A stretch of DNA of 64,000 bases from positions 2,232,001 to 2,296,000 of the forward strand of contig OZ023185.1 of the NCBI GenBank assembly GCA_963995505.1, given 5' to 3'. The DNA comes from Hypericum androsaemum. Its lineage: Eukaryota > Streptophyta > Magnoliopsida > Malpighiales > Hypericaceae. Of this stretch, positions 22,637 through 35,090 are shown one piece after another. A program made the translations under genes and the position numbers. The stretch's first letter is position 1. The number at the start of each line of letters is the position of its first letter. The notes under the pieces are model-generated. The model was not told where the DNA came from and ran no database searches. It worked only from the letters and a program-made list of their open reading frames with translations.

Positions 22637-25600
22637 TTATTGCATCATAGTATCCAAATTGTCGTCAACAAATTTCACTGCATCTGCATCCATAGACACG
22701 AGAGCTGCCAAATGATTCATCTTTCGTGTTAAATACTGGTAGTATTGGGCATAGTTATCTTCTGGAATTGTGGTTTCCATAGTTATATCCAATCCCTCCT
22801 TTGCCTTTTTTGTCCACCGTTTCATCACATAGTGTTGAGGCAATGTTCCGAACTCAGCATAATCAGCGAAGCCACTCAAAGTATCCATCACCTTCAGTAT
22901 GTGTTTGCACAATAATCCTAAGCTTTCATACAGCCTGCACGAGCATGTAAGTACCATGTTTGTCTTCTGAATTACCACCATTCTTACATCAATCTTACTT
23001 CCATTTGTTTCAAGCTTATAGACTCGGTAATTGGAGGCATCACCTGCAGGTGTACGTGTGATATGTCAAGCAATATAAAATATGTGACTCGAGTGTCTAA
23101 TATTATACTTTCGTTACCTATTAAAGGGCGGCCATCCAATGCTACTTCGATTTGGTAGCGACGAGATTCCTCATATTGCTGTTGGAACTTTTCAAACATT
23201 TTATGCGTGTACACCTCTACTGATGTAACCAAAGAGCTACTTCTGTGTCAGTTGTTAGGCAACTTGTTTTTCGCTTCGAACTCAGCCATACTCTCTGCAC
23301 GCCTTTTGCTCTTGACCATGTTGTTGAAATGTGTAAAGAATTCAAGCAAGTTGTAATCACATTGCAAATACCCTCGTACAACACTGTTGCACAATTCAAC
23401 AACTTGTGTTGTAACCATGCCAGCAGTAAAATATTCCCTAACCCAAGCTGATGACCACTGTGTTCGATATCGATGTATGGAAACCAGCCATTGGTGCCCT
23501 CCCGATGGGAAGCACTCTTGAATCATTTCATTCCAGAAATAATCAAATTCTTTTTCATTGTCAGCTTCGTATATCAGATAATTGAATGCTTGCAATACTT
23601 CATTTGTGCATAGATGACTTAACCTTTTCTTAGCATTCTCTAATATGTGCCAGGTGCATAGCACGTGGTATGTACCTGGCAATTCCGAACTTATTGCGTT
23701 AGCAATAGCTTGGGTTTGGTCGGTGAATATGGTCTTGGGCGCTCTGTTTTCCATGCATTTCAAGAATGTTCGAAACAACTATTGGAAAGATGTTGTTGTT
23801 TCATCGAACAAAAGTGCAGCTCCGAAAATGCACGTCATGCGATGGTGATTGAAACCTGCGAAAAGAGCTGCACAACAATATGCCCAATAAATTTAAAGCA
23901 GTTCCAATTTACTCATAAACCAATATTTGAACTCTTCAAAACCAGTATCATTGTACACCAAAGACAGTATAACATCAGAAGCAGACGAATAATATCACAT
24001 GTGAAAACTAACATCCGAAGACTTGCAAGCCCGTATCTCATTATACTCAGCAATAATCCACTACATTGAAAAAATCATAACATTAGAAGTAACCCAATAT
24101 TGTTTCACAGATAAACTATTACCAGAACACATGACAACCAGTATAACATTATATTTAAACCAATATCAGAAAATATGAAATATCATTAAACCTGTAATAT
24201 TACTTCACAATATGAAATCAAAGTTAAATACCTAATGGACGGTAATTTTTATTGGTTCTGTATGTGGTATCGAAATAGATTGCATCACTGAAGATCTTGT
24301 AGTCCATTCTCATTTTTTTGTCGGCCCAAAAGATGTTCGCAATTTGTTCTTCACTGTCCACTTCAATTTTGTAATAAAAAGACGGATTCCTAAATGCTTC
24401 AGTTCTGAAATATTCTTGTAATAAAGTAGCTTCACCGAATTTCATCATTTTCTGTTGTCGTGTGCCCAAATGGTTCTTCAAATCAATAGGAAGGAAACCA
24501 AGCTTTTCTGCTCCTCCAACTACCTTTGCCATCAGTTCATAAGAAGACCTGAGGGGAATGCCTACATCATTTTTTATTATTGCAATTTGTTGCTGCATTG
24601 AATTGACTTTCCTGTTGGATCTTAGCATGTAAGCCAACTCTCCACCGAGAAGATCATGGTTATGTTGTACGTCCCACTCCTTTATAAAATAAAATGCATT
24701 ATCAGCTGAGAGGTAAAATGTGATAAGCGCTCCACACCCTATTCTTTCCTCTCTTCGTGAATATTTCTGAGCAGTTTTATTTTTTGGGACTTCACACGTC
24801 CTACGAACGCCCTCCTTATTGTAAAGATATCTGATATAATGTATCTCTTTAGTTTTTTCACCATTGATTTTCTTAGGCTTCTGATAATCTTTTCGCACAC
24901 TGAATCCTTTTCTGTGGGCATAAGAGAGGTAGAAGTTGAGAGTATGATCCACGGTGTCAAATTGTATTGTAGACCACCATTCTCTTTTTTCCATTTTCTC
25001 TATTTTTTCCATTGATTGTGTCATTGTTGGTGTCACTGCAAACAAATATCAATGTCGGAATACTTCCAAACCAATATGCTGAAACCAATATCAGAACTAC
25101 TTGAGAACCAATATCAGAACTAGACTAAACCAATATCAAAACCACACGAAAACAATATCAAAACCAGCCGAAACCAAAATCAAAATAACCCGAAACCAAT
25201 AGCAGAACCAGTCGAAACCAATATCAGTACTAGCCGAAACTAATATCAGAATAAATCGAAACCGATATCAGAACTAGCCGGAACCAATATCAGAACTAGC
25301 CGAAACCAATATCAGAACTAGCCGAAACCAACATCAGAACAAATCGAAACCAATATCAGAACAAATCAAAACCAATATCAAAACTAGCGGAAACCAATAT
25401 CAGAACTAGGCGGAACCAATATCAGAACTAGCAGAAACCAAAATCAGAAAAAATCAGAACCAATATCACAACTAGACGAAACCAATACCAGAACTAGCCG
25501 AAACCAATATCAGAACTACCAGAAACCTATATCAGAACTACCAAAAACCTATATCAGAACTAGGCAAAACCAATATCAGAACAAATCGAAACCAATATCA

Positions 25601-26252
25601 GAATAAATCAAAACCAATATCAGAACTACCCGAAACTAATACCAGAACTAGCCGAAACCAATATCAGAACTACCCGAAACCAATATCAGAACTACCCAAA
25701 ACCAATATCAGAACTACCCGAAACCTATATCAGAACTACTAAAAACCTATATTAGAACTAGGCGAAACCAATATCAGAACAAATCGAAACCAATATCAGA
25801 ACTACCCAAAACCAATACCAGAACTAGCCGAAACCAATATCAGAACTACCCGAAACCAATATCAGAACTACTTGAAAACCAATATCAGAACAAATAGAAT
25901 TCAAACGAAAAACAAACCTTCTATTCTGTCACCGTTTTGATTGTAGCTAAAACAACTCTGTGTGGTATCTTGGTTTGCAGTTGTTCCACTAACCTACGTT
26001 TCATTACTTCCAATTTCACCGGCAGCGCTCTTTGACGGACTTTCTGCAAAATCAATAACAATAGAGCAAATGTAACTTGAATATGAACATTCAAACCGAA
26101 GTCAATCCCTTATATTTAATTTTAAAAGCTTTTCAACTGAAACTTTTATAAGATATAAATAACTAGTATTTACCTCTAATTAACGGGATGTCATTTGTTT
26201 CACCATCCAAGCATTCTTCTTCATTTTTCCCAATTATTTTTGCTGAAGCCAT
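22637..26252 (-). pseudogene. MULE transposase (FAR1-type DBD, DDE, SWIM)
   Basis: The minus-strand exons are, in order: a short first exon from ATG at 26252 to a donor near 26175; an uncertain short exon near 25921-26042; a main exon 25045-24227; then 23858 down to about 22637. The main exon carries a FAR1/WRKY-GCM1-like DNA-binding region (residues about 20-140) and the start of the MULE domain (YFDTTYRTN, a likely first catalytic Asp). The next has FTDQTQAIANAI (second Asp) and GTYHVLCTWHILENA. The last has a SWIM zinc finger, CSC...CKH. An in-frame stop near 23793 and two compensating frameshifts near 23235-23255 show decay. It is the partner gene of the Ulp1 protease. Confidence 0.85.
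25065..25905 (-). repeat. Large 22-bp minisatellite array in a transposase intron
   Basis: There are about 38 tandem units of 22 bp, consensus AACCAATATCAGAACTAGCC plus GA. The first 15 bases are strongly conserved and the rest varies. The array fills the interval between the exon starting at 25045 and the candidate exon near 25921. On the transposase sense strand it shows the TGATATTGGTTT core. Confidence 0.92.
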
Positions 26253-26649
26253 ACACAGAAGTTGGGAAAGTTTTCCTCCGAATGTTTTAATGCAACTTCG
26301 GAAATGAAGAAGAAAACTCAATTGGAATGGCAGAGAGGTGAAGCTCAATTGGAAAGAGCAACCGAGTGGCAGGCGAAAGGTTGAAATCTTCGCTGCTATC
26401 TGCGTTGTTATCGGCTTTAACGGTTTTGCGGCGCTGGTAGACAAAACGTCCCAGCTTTGGATTTGTAAAAAAGTTGTCAGCCAAAATTTTTGCACTCCAC
26501 GAGAAGAGCATAAAATAATCACACCTATTCTCTATCTTCGTTTCCATTATTCATGATTTTTCACTAATACCCCTTATCATATTTTCAATCCTTTTGGTCC
26601 ATTTGCGTGGGGACATTCCTTGTCCCCATCTAATCCATACCCCAATAAT

Positions 26650-27223
26650 TGGGGGTGTGCGTTCGGTATTTACCGATCCCGATTATCGAATACCAAATTT
26701 ACCGAATATCGAAATACTAAAAAAATTCTACCGATCTCAATCCCGAATAGTATTTGGTAAATTCAGTATTTACCAAATTAAATTTTGGTAAATTCGGTAT
26801 TTACCAAATTTATCAAATTTTTTTAAAATTATAATTTATCATTATATTTAATCAAAAAAATATAAACATAGTTTCAATAAATATGAATTTAATCTAATAA
26901 GTACAAGTCCATCAAATCTAATTAGTATAAAGTCTATTTTGAGCATCGAATTTTTGACGAGGCCAATGATTTTTTTGATAAATTATCTATAATTTGGCTT
27001 ACATATTTATTAATATATTTGGTAAATTATCATTTTGGTAAATTTAGTAAATTTCGATAAAATATCGGTATTTATCAAAATTTATCGAACACTGATATTT
27101 ACCAAATTTCTCAAAAATCTCCTACCGAATTGATTACCAAATTTCGATTTACCAATTCTGAACTATCAATTACCAAAATTTTATCGAATTTACTAAATTC
27201 TAATTATCATTTGCTCACCCCTA
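26650..27223. mobile_element. hAT-type MITE (copy 2)
   Basis: This is the same 574-bp element as at 14905-15478. The right target copy GCAATAAT (27224-27231) is intact. The left one reads CCAATAAT (26642-26649), with one mismatch, because the duplication junction falls there. Confidence 0.88.
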
Positions 27224-27316
27224 GCAATAATAAACGATTTAGTCGCACAAATATATGTTTTATTATTGTCCAAACAATACATTTATTATTCTCTTAATTT
27301 TGCACAATGTTAATAG

Positions 27317-27819
27317 TGTTGGGTTATACCCATTTGTTAGGCTTACACCCATGATCCAACAATTCTCATATGGGCTTGGACCACCTCCTCCTTGTTTAGG
27401 TGGCAATTGTTGCCACTTTCACCTTCATATGTGTACAAGCTACTAAGTGTAGCTTGTCCACATGTCATGACACCCACTTTGGGTGATGATGTGGAGGGGA
27501 ATTACCCCACTTATAAAAGAAGAAGATGGGGATGAAAGGGTGGGGGTGGCACACATAAAAGGGGGAAAATTATTAATTTGATCCCTGAGTTCTCGATTCG
27601 ACTCCGAGGCAGATAAAGTCGTAAAAATTATTCTCGACTTTGATATATTTTGAGCGAGAACCGACCAGTGACAAAAAATCTGTTACGATCCTGTGGATAC
27701 TGCACTACAACAAGTAAGTGTATTTACGATTTAACGAATTCGTTTGTTAATTAATTTAACGTCAATTATTTTATAATTTTTTTATTATAATATGTTATAA
27801 TCACCATTATGAATCATCA
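27317..27819 (+). promoter_or_regulatory. Copia 5' LTR
   Basis: This 503-bp LTR matches 35091-35594. It carries a TATAAAAG motif at about 27511-27518, the likely core promoter, and ends ATCA one base before the primer site. Confidence 0.92.
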
Positions 27820-27820
27820 T

Positions 27821-27832
27821 TGGTATTAGAGC
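27821..27832 (+). other. Copia primer binding site
   Basis: TGGTATTAGAGC matches the 3' end of initiator tRNA-Met with one substitution (TGGTATCAGAGC is usual). Confidence 0.9.
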
Positions 27833-30094
27833 TTGATTAGTTCTTATTCTGGATGTTAATTATTTTTTTGAAAATAAAAATTATGTGTAATTTTTGTTCA
27901 AAAAGTTGGATTTCATGAAAGTGTTCTTGAGAATGCTCTCTGTTGTCCTTGTATAATATGAATAGAAACCCCTAGGTTCTGATCTGAAATCAGTGCGCAA
28001 AACGCGTATAAGAATTTTGTCCTTATTCGCACATGGGTGAAAATCTCGGTACTAATCTGAAATTAATGCGGAAGGCGAATAAGGATTTCGTCCTTATTTC
28101 TCAAACGTGAGAAATTCTTAGGGAATAAAGTGAAATTGTTCCACTCTAAACGCGTTTCAAAAGGCCTTGTCTTTACTTGTACACGCGTTAAACTTGTGGG
28201 ACTAAATTATAATTTATCCCAAATCCCCAAATCGGGACGAATCCTAATTTCGCAAAAACTGGGTTTTTTCGCTCCGATTTCAATCCCCTAAAAAATCAAC
28301 CAAATCGGAGGACAACGAGTACAACTCTTGTCTCCGACGACATATCGGGACCATGTCGACCTTCTTGGTCAGATTTTTCTGGTCTAAACCGGATAAAAAT
28401 TGCCGATGACATTTTTTTTCCTTCCGACGAACGAACCACGGAGTTCGTTGTAGCTCGAGAAAATGAGTTTTCTCAATGAGGATGTGTCAAGGCTGACCGA
28501 ACCAGTATGGTTGGTGTCCGGTTCGGGCGTGTTACTGCGCCGTCTCGGTGGCCGGAATAAATAAACCCTCGGTTGGGTATTCTCTTTTTTTTTTCTGCTT
28601 TCGTTCGATGAAGAAGAAGAAGAGGGAGATGAAGGAGATTATGAGGAGGGCAATTCCGTAATTGTACAAATTTTTTGCCGGAGTATATATACTCGAAAAT
28701 GGCAAAACCGTAATTTTGTAGTTAAAAAAAAGGGAAGCGGGTTTGACTGTGGGTCAACGCGGACCGTTTCTTCATGGGCCATTTTTTAAAGGGGCCCAAC
28801 CTGCATTTTTGACTTTAAGTCAATACGGGTGTGGGCTTGTGGGCCAATAAATTTCCACGCGGCCCATTTGACTATTTGGTTGAAGTGAGTCTATTTTTAG
28901 TCTTGGTTAAATAAAATGAGTTTTATTCAAATAAAATTTATTTATTTTTTGATAAAAAATTTGATTTTAAAATTATTATGATAATTTTAAAAATCAAAAA
29001 TATATTTTAGAATGAGTTCTAAACTATATTTATTCCAATATTTTTAGAATTAAGACACTAAAAATATGAAAAATAATATAACCTATAAGGATCACACAAT
29101 ATAAGGCTATATTGTGAATATTCTTTGTGCCCTTTATCATTGATATGATTAAAATTACGATTTTAATCAATTGGGACTACTTGTGAGCTGACCCAAATAA
29201 CTTGCATTATGATGCAGGTTATCAATGAGGATGAAGTGTTGTCCAAGAAAGTGTGTTGAACCTGTGCATGTTGCAGAGGCACAAGACATACGCCGAAAGA
29301 TATTAAAGCGTCGTATCTCTCGGTGGGTGCATAGAGATTATGACTAAGTGCTTACCGAGCATATTGTCTGAGTTCACAATGAGATACAAGAATGTATCTT
29401 TGCTGGAGGTTGCAACAGTGGGTATAACTTGGTATTGATGTTCATGGATCTTCTAGCTACGTTGAAGATTACGGAAGATGTTGACACTTTCATATCTCCA
29501 ATAACTGGGACTACTCACAGAACAGCTGTGGAACGTCTGGTTACATATCTAGGTGGGAAGGAAATTTTAGAGGAAATTCCTCATAATAAGTCAATGAGGT
29601 TGCTAAGTGGGCATAAAGTACGTTGCTTCTGTGCTCATGAATATGTTCATGAATTCCCTTATCCTAGCAAGTGGACAATCATGAACTCTGTGCCAGCCCG
29701 TGTCATATATAGAGATATTGTCTTTAATGATGCGTAGATCTTTTGTATGGGTTTAAATCTTGTTGGAAGTTTTTTGTACATATGTGTATAAAACTTCATG
29801 TATTTTCATGGTTGTAATAAAGATGCATGTGTGTTTCTGCAATTAAATAGTTTGTTTATTTAATTGCTTATTATTACCATGAGATATATCCACTTGAATT
29901 TACTATTAAAGAACTTTGAACATTTAAAGTTCAAAATTAATTCTCGAAGGGTGAGGAGAAACATACCCGTGACCTACTTCGAATTCGAGGTTAATCAAGA
30001 ACTTTATATCGTTTAAAGTTATGAACGTATAGTAAATTATAATGTATTGCTGAAAACATACTCCTCACACATTTTTTTATGATTTCCAACAATT
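27833..30094 (+). other. Long copia leader with small ORFs
   Basis: About 2.26 kb separates the primer site from gag, far more than usual for copia elements. The leader contains an AT-rich part (28900-29100) and a GAA-rich tract near 28610. Two short coding-like frames follow: one beginning near 29227 (stop after about 37 codons here, 60 codons open in the left copy) and one at 29429-29737. No match to a known gene is evident. It may be an additional element gene or captured host DNA. Confidence 0.65.
29429..29737 (+). CDS. Hypothetical 102-residue ORF upstream of gag
   Basis: This open frame starts MVLMFMDLLATLKIT and contains a HRTAVERLVTYLGG block and a Cys/His-containing segment (CFCAHEYVHEF). 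Its composition is protein-like and not simple repeat. The left duplicated copy carries its first half (about 17440-17591) with few changes. I do not recognise the family. It lies between the primer site and gag, where copia elements usually have no gene. It could be the second exon of a captured host transcript joined to the frame near 29227. Confidence 0.4.
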   Translation: MVLMFMDLLATLKITEDVDTFISPITGTTHRTAVERLVTYLGGKEILEEIPHNKSMRLLSGHKVRCFCAHEYVHEFPYPSKWTIMNSVPARVIYRDIVFNDA

Positions 30095-33000
30095 ATGTCG
30101 ATTGCTTCAAAATCAATTATCGCCGAACTCAATAAAGATTTGAAACTTAACGGTAATAATTATGATAACTGGAATATGAAGATCCAGTACGTGCTAGAAG
30201 AGCAAGAAGTGCTTGAGATCATAAGTAAAATTTTGGTCGAACCTGAAACTGGCAACACCCCCCAGCACAGGCGTGATAAAGACGCCTACATAGTTTGGAA
30301 AAAGAAAAATTCTACTGCTCGACTCATCTTACTAAGTACCATGATGGATGACATCACAAGGCAATTTCGTATGTTTAAAAGTGCCAAAGACCTATGGGAT
30401 GTACTTAAAGAAAGATTCGGAAAACTTTCTGTTTCAAAGCTGCGAGCTTTGACTATAAGGTTTGATACTTACAAAAAGTATCCTGATCATTCGATAAAAA
30501 TACATCTCAGGCAGATGTCAAATATGATCAGTGGGCTAGCTGAGGCTGGCCACGTGCTTAGTTATGAGCAGCAAATCCAAGCTGTCATTCGTTCCCTGCA
30601 TACAAATTGGGAACACATAAAAATGACTCTTAGCCATGCTGATAATGTTACGACATTTGATGACATGGTCCGTCATTTCGAGCTAGAAGAGGATCGCCTC
30701 ATAGCAATCAGAGTCCACCCAGAAGTACATGTGACTGGGTCTAGCTTCAGAGGAAGCAAGAGGAAGATGGGCCAAAATGGCAAAGGTAAGAACAGCTGGA
30801 GAAACAAGAAAAATAAAGCTGAAACTTCTGTAACTAATGTGAATAGTTTTGGAAAGAAGAAACAACGAAAGTATAACATTTTAAAAGTAAAATGTTTCAA
30901 TTATCAACAGAAGGGTCACTTTGCAAAAGATTGCAAAGAGAAAAAGAAGGTACATTTTATTCACTCATATGCGAGTAAATTATATGTATCAAGTACAATT
31001 CTTCTAACCGCAAGTCATCCTATATGGGTGATTGATTCAGGAGCGACAGACCATGTGACAAAGGACCGTGGTACTTTTGTTGAATTCTGACGACTACCGA
31101 TTGGAGCAAAATCTATCTTTGTGATTTACCTGATTCAAGTTTTTCCTTTGCCAGTGCTTCGCAAACGTCTTAAGATGATGTTGTGCTATGGCATTCTAGA
31201 CTGAGCCATATTGGTCAAGATCGCTTGAATCATCTAGCTAAGACAGGACTGTTGGGTAATTTAGAAAAAGTTATATTACCTACTTGCGAATATTGTCTAG
31301 AAGGAAAATTGATAAGAAAACTATTTGAAAAGGGAACTAGAGCCAATGATCAATTGCAATCAGTCCATTCCGACATCTGTGGTCCAATGAATGTGAGGGC
31401 TAGACATGGAGCATATTTTTTCATCACTTTTATAGATGACTATAGTAGATATGGTCAAATCTATTTGATTTCTCACAAATCAGAAGCAATAAATTATTTC
31501 AAGATATTTATGAATCATGCTGAGAATCAACTAGATCGAAAGATTAAGGTCTTACGAACTGATCGTGGTCGCGAGTATCTTTTCGATGAATTTAAAGCTC
31601 TGTGTAAGAAAAAGGAATTGAATATCAGTTGTCCATTCCTTATACACATCAACAAAACGGGATAGCAGAAAGAAGGAATAGAACCCTTCTTGACATGGTT
31701 AGGTCTATGATAGAGGAGGCAAATTTGCCTATATCCTTTTATGGAGATGCGCTCCTTACCGCTACATATGTTCTAAATTGTATTCCCTCTAAGTCTGTCA
31801 CTACTACCCCTAACGAAATGTGGACAGGTCAGAAACCTGATCTGAGCTACTTAAGACCGTGGGGGTGTGCATCTTACGTCCATTCTACCTCGAGTACATA
31901 CGGTAAATTAAGACCGAGAGGTAGAAAGAGTATTTTTATAAGATACTCTGAAGTATCAAAAGGATACATGTTCGTGGGCGAACTAGAAAATAGACAAGTG
32001 ACAGAATTTGAATCACGAGATGTCACATTCTTGGAAAAAGATTTTTCAAAATTGGGAGAGGTGCGTCATGATCTTGCCTTACATGAAGTTAATGAGCCAT
32101 AATCATCTGGATCACTCCATCCGAGTGGGAGAATTGTGGAGGAGAAAAATCAAAATTTTCTATCTCAAATTGATCCGGAAGTTCATGATCCAAATGATCA
32201 ACATCTTAGTGGGAGTACAATTCCGAACTCCAGTGGGAGTATGGATTTTTGCTTCTGTGGGAGTACGATTCCAGGTTATGATGAATACATGAGAGATGTT
32301 TATCAAAATTGAAAAATTCGTAGAATTAAAAGAACTAGCATTCCATGCCGATTATTTGAGATTGAAAGTTCTGCAAATACTTTCTTGGTATCATTAAGAA
32401 GACATAATGGTCTAAGTGAGATTCTTTTAGCAATCCTATAAGATGAAGATGAACCTAAGAATATTTCTGACGCTCTATTATCTCCCGAAAAGAATGAATG
32501 AGGTAAAGCAATGGAGGAAGAGATGGCTTCCATGAAGAAAAACTAGGTTTGGGAGCTGGTTGACTTACCTAAAGGACGTAGGGCAATTGGGAATAAGTGG
32601 ACTCTCAAAATTAAGCGTAAAGCAGACGAATGTATTGAAAGGTACAAACCTCGCTTAGTTGCCCAAGGATTTAAACAACAGGAAGGAGTTGACTGTGAGG
32701 AGACTTTTGCTCCTGTTGTTAGATTCACGTCCATTAGGATTATTCTGGCTATAGTGGCAAATTTGAACCTTGAGCTGCATCAAATAGATGTTAAAACTGC
32801 TTTTCTCAATGAATAATTAGATGAAGAGATCTATATGGTCCAGCCAGAGGGCTACATCCAAAAAGGCAGCGAACATATGGTTTGCAAATTGAAAAGATCA
32901 ATTTATGGCCTTAAGCAGTCTTCTAGACAATGGTATATTCGTTTTTATAATACGATCATATCTTATGACTTTAAAATGATAGACAAAGATCATTGTGTCT

Positions 33001-34034
33001 ATATTAAGTACTCAGGTAAGAAGTTTGTCATAATTATGTTATATGTTGATGATATTCTAATAGCTGGAAATGATATGGGATATCTAATCGAGCTCAAAGC
33101 TTGGTTCTCATCCAACTTTGAAATGAAAGATATGAGAGAAGCTGATTATATACTCGGGGTTAAGATCACGAAGAATCGTTCGAAGAGGCTATTGTCTCTT
33201 TCACAAGAGACCTATATCCGCAAAGTAGTAGAATGATTCAATTATAATGATAGTAATCCCAAATATGTCCCAATTGTTAAAGGTCACCATCTCAATAAAG
33301 ACATGTGTCCTAAAATAGCTCAGCAGGAGAGGGATATGATAAAAATCTCTTATGCCAATGTGGTTGGTTGTCTCATGTATGCAATGTTCTGTACAAGACT
33401 AGATATTTGCTATGCTGTTGAGATAGCGAGCAGATACCAGTCTAATCCATGTAATGCACATTGAAAAGCAGTCAAGGGAATTATGAAATACTTGAATACG
33501 ACTGCAGAATACTCACTGTGTTATCAAGGTCAAGACCTGACATTAAGAGGTTACACCGATGCTGATTGGGGTGGTGATGTGGACGAGAAAAAATCTACAT
33601 CAGGATATGTCTTCTTACTTGGCAGGGGTGCTATTTCATGGAGTAGCAAGAAACAGACGTGTGTCTCCCAGTCAACTATGGAAGCCAAGTATGTTGCTTC
33701 TGCAGTAGCTGTGCAAGAAGCAGTATAGTTGAAGAGATTCTTGAACCATTTATCCTTAACCGACTCAAAAGAATCAGTGAGTTTATTTTGCAATAATCAA
33801 GCATCGATAGCTTTTGATAAGGATCCTAGATATCATAGTAGAGCAAAGCATATCGATATCAAATATCACTTTATTAGGGATATGGTTACGTGTAAGGAGG
33901 TGAGCATGAAGCACATATCTACACAAGATATGATCGCTGACCCATTGACCAAGGGTGTGGTTAGAGATATGTTTGAGAAATATGTCAGGTCCCTGGGTTT
34001 GCGAAGGTGTTATTATTTTTTTCTCATATTGTAA
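30095..34034 (+). pseudogene. Copia gag-pol, broken
   Basis: Gag starts at 30095 (MSIASKSIIAEL) with a long UBN2/retrotran-gag region. Its zinc knuckle (about 30890-30935) reads CFNYQQKGHFAKDC, with Tyr in place of the second Cys. The protease motif WVIDSGATDHV is at 31024-31056, but its frame stops at 31088 and the rest of the protease seems deleted. The GAG pre-integrase and integrase (31183-31665, continuing in another frame at 31629-32102), the RT with YVDDILIAGND (about 33040-33075) and the RNase H (33483-34034) follow. In-frame stops near 32545, 32815, 33235 and 33726 and a frameshift near 31640 prevent a functional polyprotein. Confidence 0.93.
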
Positions 34035-35090
34035 AGAATTCGTTGTTCAATATAATATTATTTTTAGCAATACGTATTGTGTGAATGTTATTTATCGTAA
34101 TATTTACTAATGCATGTCGGACAGAGAAGTAGTCCACTCACATGGATATTTACCTCAGTGGGAGTCATGAGTTGATTCTTGATTGAGATGAGGTAATTTT
34201 TTAGAACATTGTTAAATATCGAGTGCCTGTTCTAAAATATGAACACCGTCTTGCTTAACTACAAGAGCAGTCTTGTTAAAGCGCAAGATTATGTGTAAGC
34301 AATAGTTGCTACATTAAATAAGTTCTCAGAACTTATGGAATTATATGGAATCCAATGGTAAGAAGTAAATAAAATATACCATAATTCTGTCTTGATAGCC
34401 TAGAGCAGTCTTTGTGTAAACTAAAGCTGTTGTTTGAAAACATCGAGGCTGATGCTCTAGTATGGTATTATTTGCGAGAGACATGTGCTCCTTTAACAGC
34501 AAAGAACACCATAGCACATGAATTGTGTCATGTGTGCTCTACGACCAATGGATGAGAAATTAATTTATTATTAAGTAATTTCAGTTTTCCTGGTGTGAGT
34601 CCAACTCTGAAAACTATGGTTTCCAGAAATCTATCCTTAAGATCCTAAATATATTTTTTGGAAGTATGATTCAGTACTGCTAACTTGGAAGGTCTTTAAA
34701 TGGTCATGGTTTGATTCAACCTGGCAAGGCTGACTGGAAAAGCAGGCTAGATCATGATGAAAAAATATATTGTTATGGGAGAAGGTTCTCTATCGATCAC
34801 ATTCGAGAAGCTTCGTGGTTCACTGGTGCACCTATTGTATTGAAAGCAATACAATAGTGAACACGAATAGATTATTTCAGAAATCACATGTGGAAACAAA
34901 GAATGTGAGATGAGACCTAGGGTAAGGCATACTTTACGTAATTGAGATATCGAGATGCTATCATTCAAGTTGTCAAAATGTGCTCTTGAGTTTAGCTACG
35001 TGTACTCGATGTATGCTGGTCGCACGAAATATCTGCCAAATACAATAAGAGAGAACATTGATTATGTTGAATCATGTGTGAGTGAGACAA

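Larger units (their letters stand above)
17592..26642. mobile_element. Mutator-like element fragment with Ulp1 protease gene
   Basis: This 9-kb block contains a plus-strand Ulp1-type protease gene and a convergent minus-strand MULE transposase gene. Similar MULE lineages that carry a Ulp1 domain have been described in plants (Kaonashi type). I find no terminal inverted repeat, and the protease gene starts without its N-terminus at the left junction, so the left end is truncated. Spacers and introns are filled with 22-bp minisatellites. The block is bordered on both sides by copies of the same hAT-copia segment. Confidence 0.75.
26643..29578. repeat. Right copy of the 2.7-kb duplicated segment
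   Basis: This contains the hAT MITE, the intact copia 5' LTR, the primer site and part of the leader, matching 14898-17591. Upstream of the CAATAAT string, the flank differs from the left copy and belongs to the Mutator-like block. The junction therefore lies at the MITE's own target duplication. Confidence 0.9.

Noticed and set aside
18715..25905. CRISPR-like spaced repeats
   Set aside because: The units are contiguous 22-bp tandem repeats without unique spacers, in plant DNA. They are a minisatellite.
26612..26630. GGGGACATTCCTTGTCCCC palindrome as a MULE terminal repeat
   Set aside because: No counterpart exists at the left end of the MULE block. A 19-bp palindrome alone does not support a TIR.
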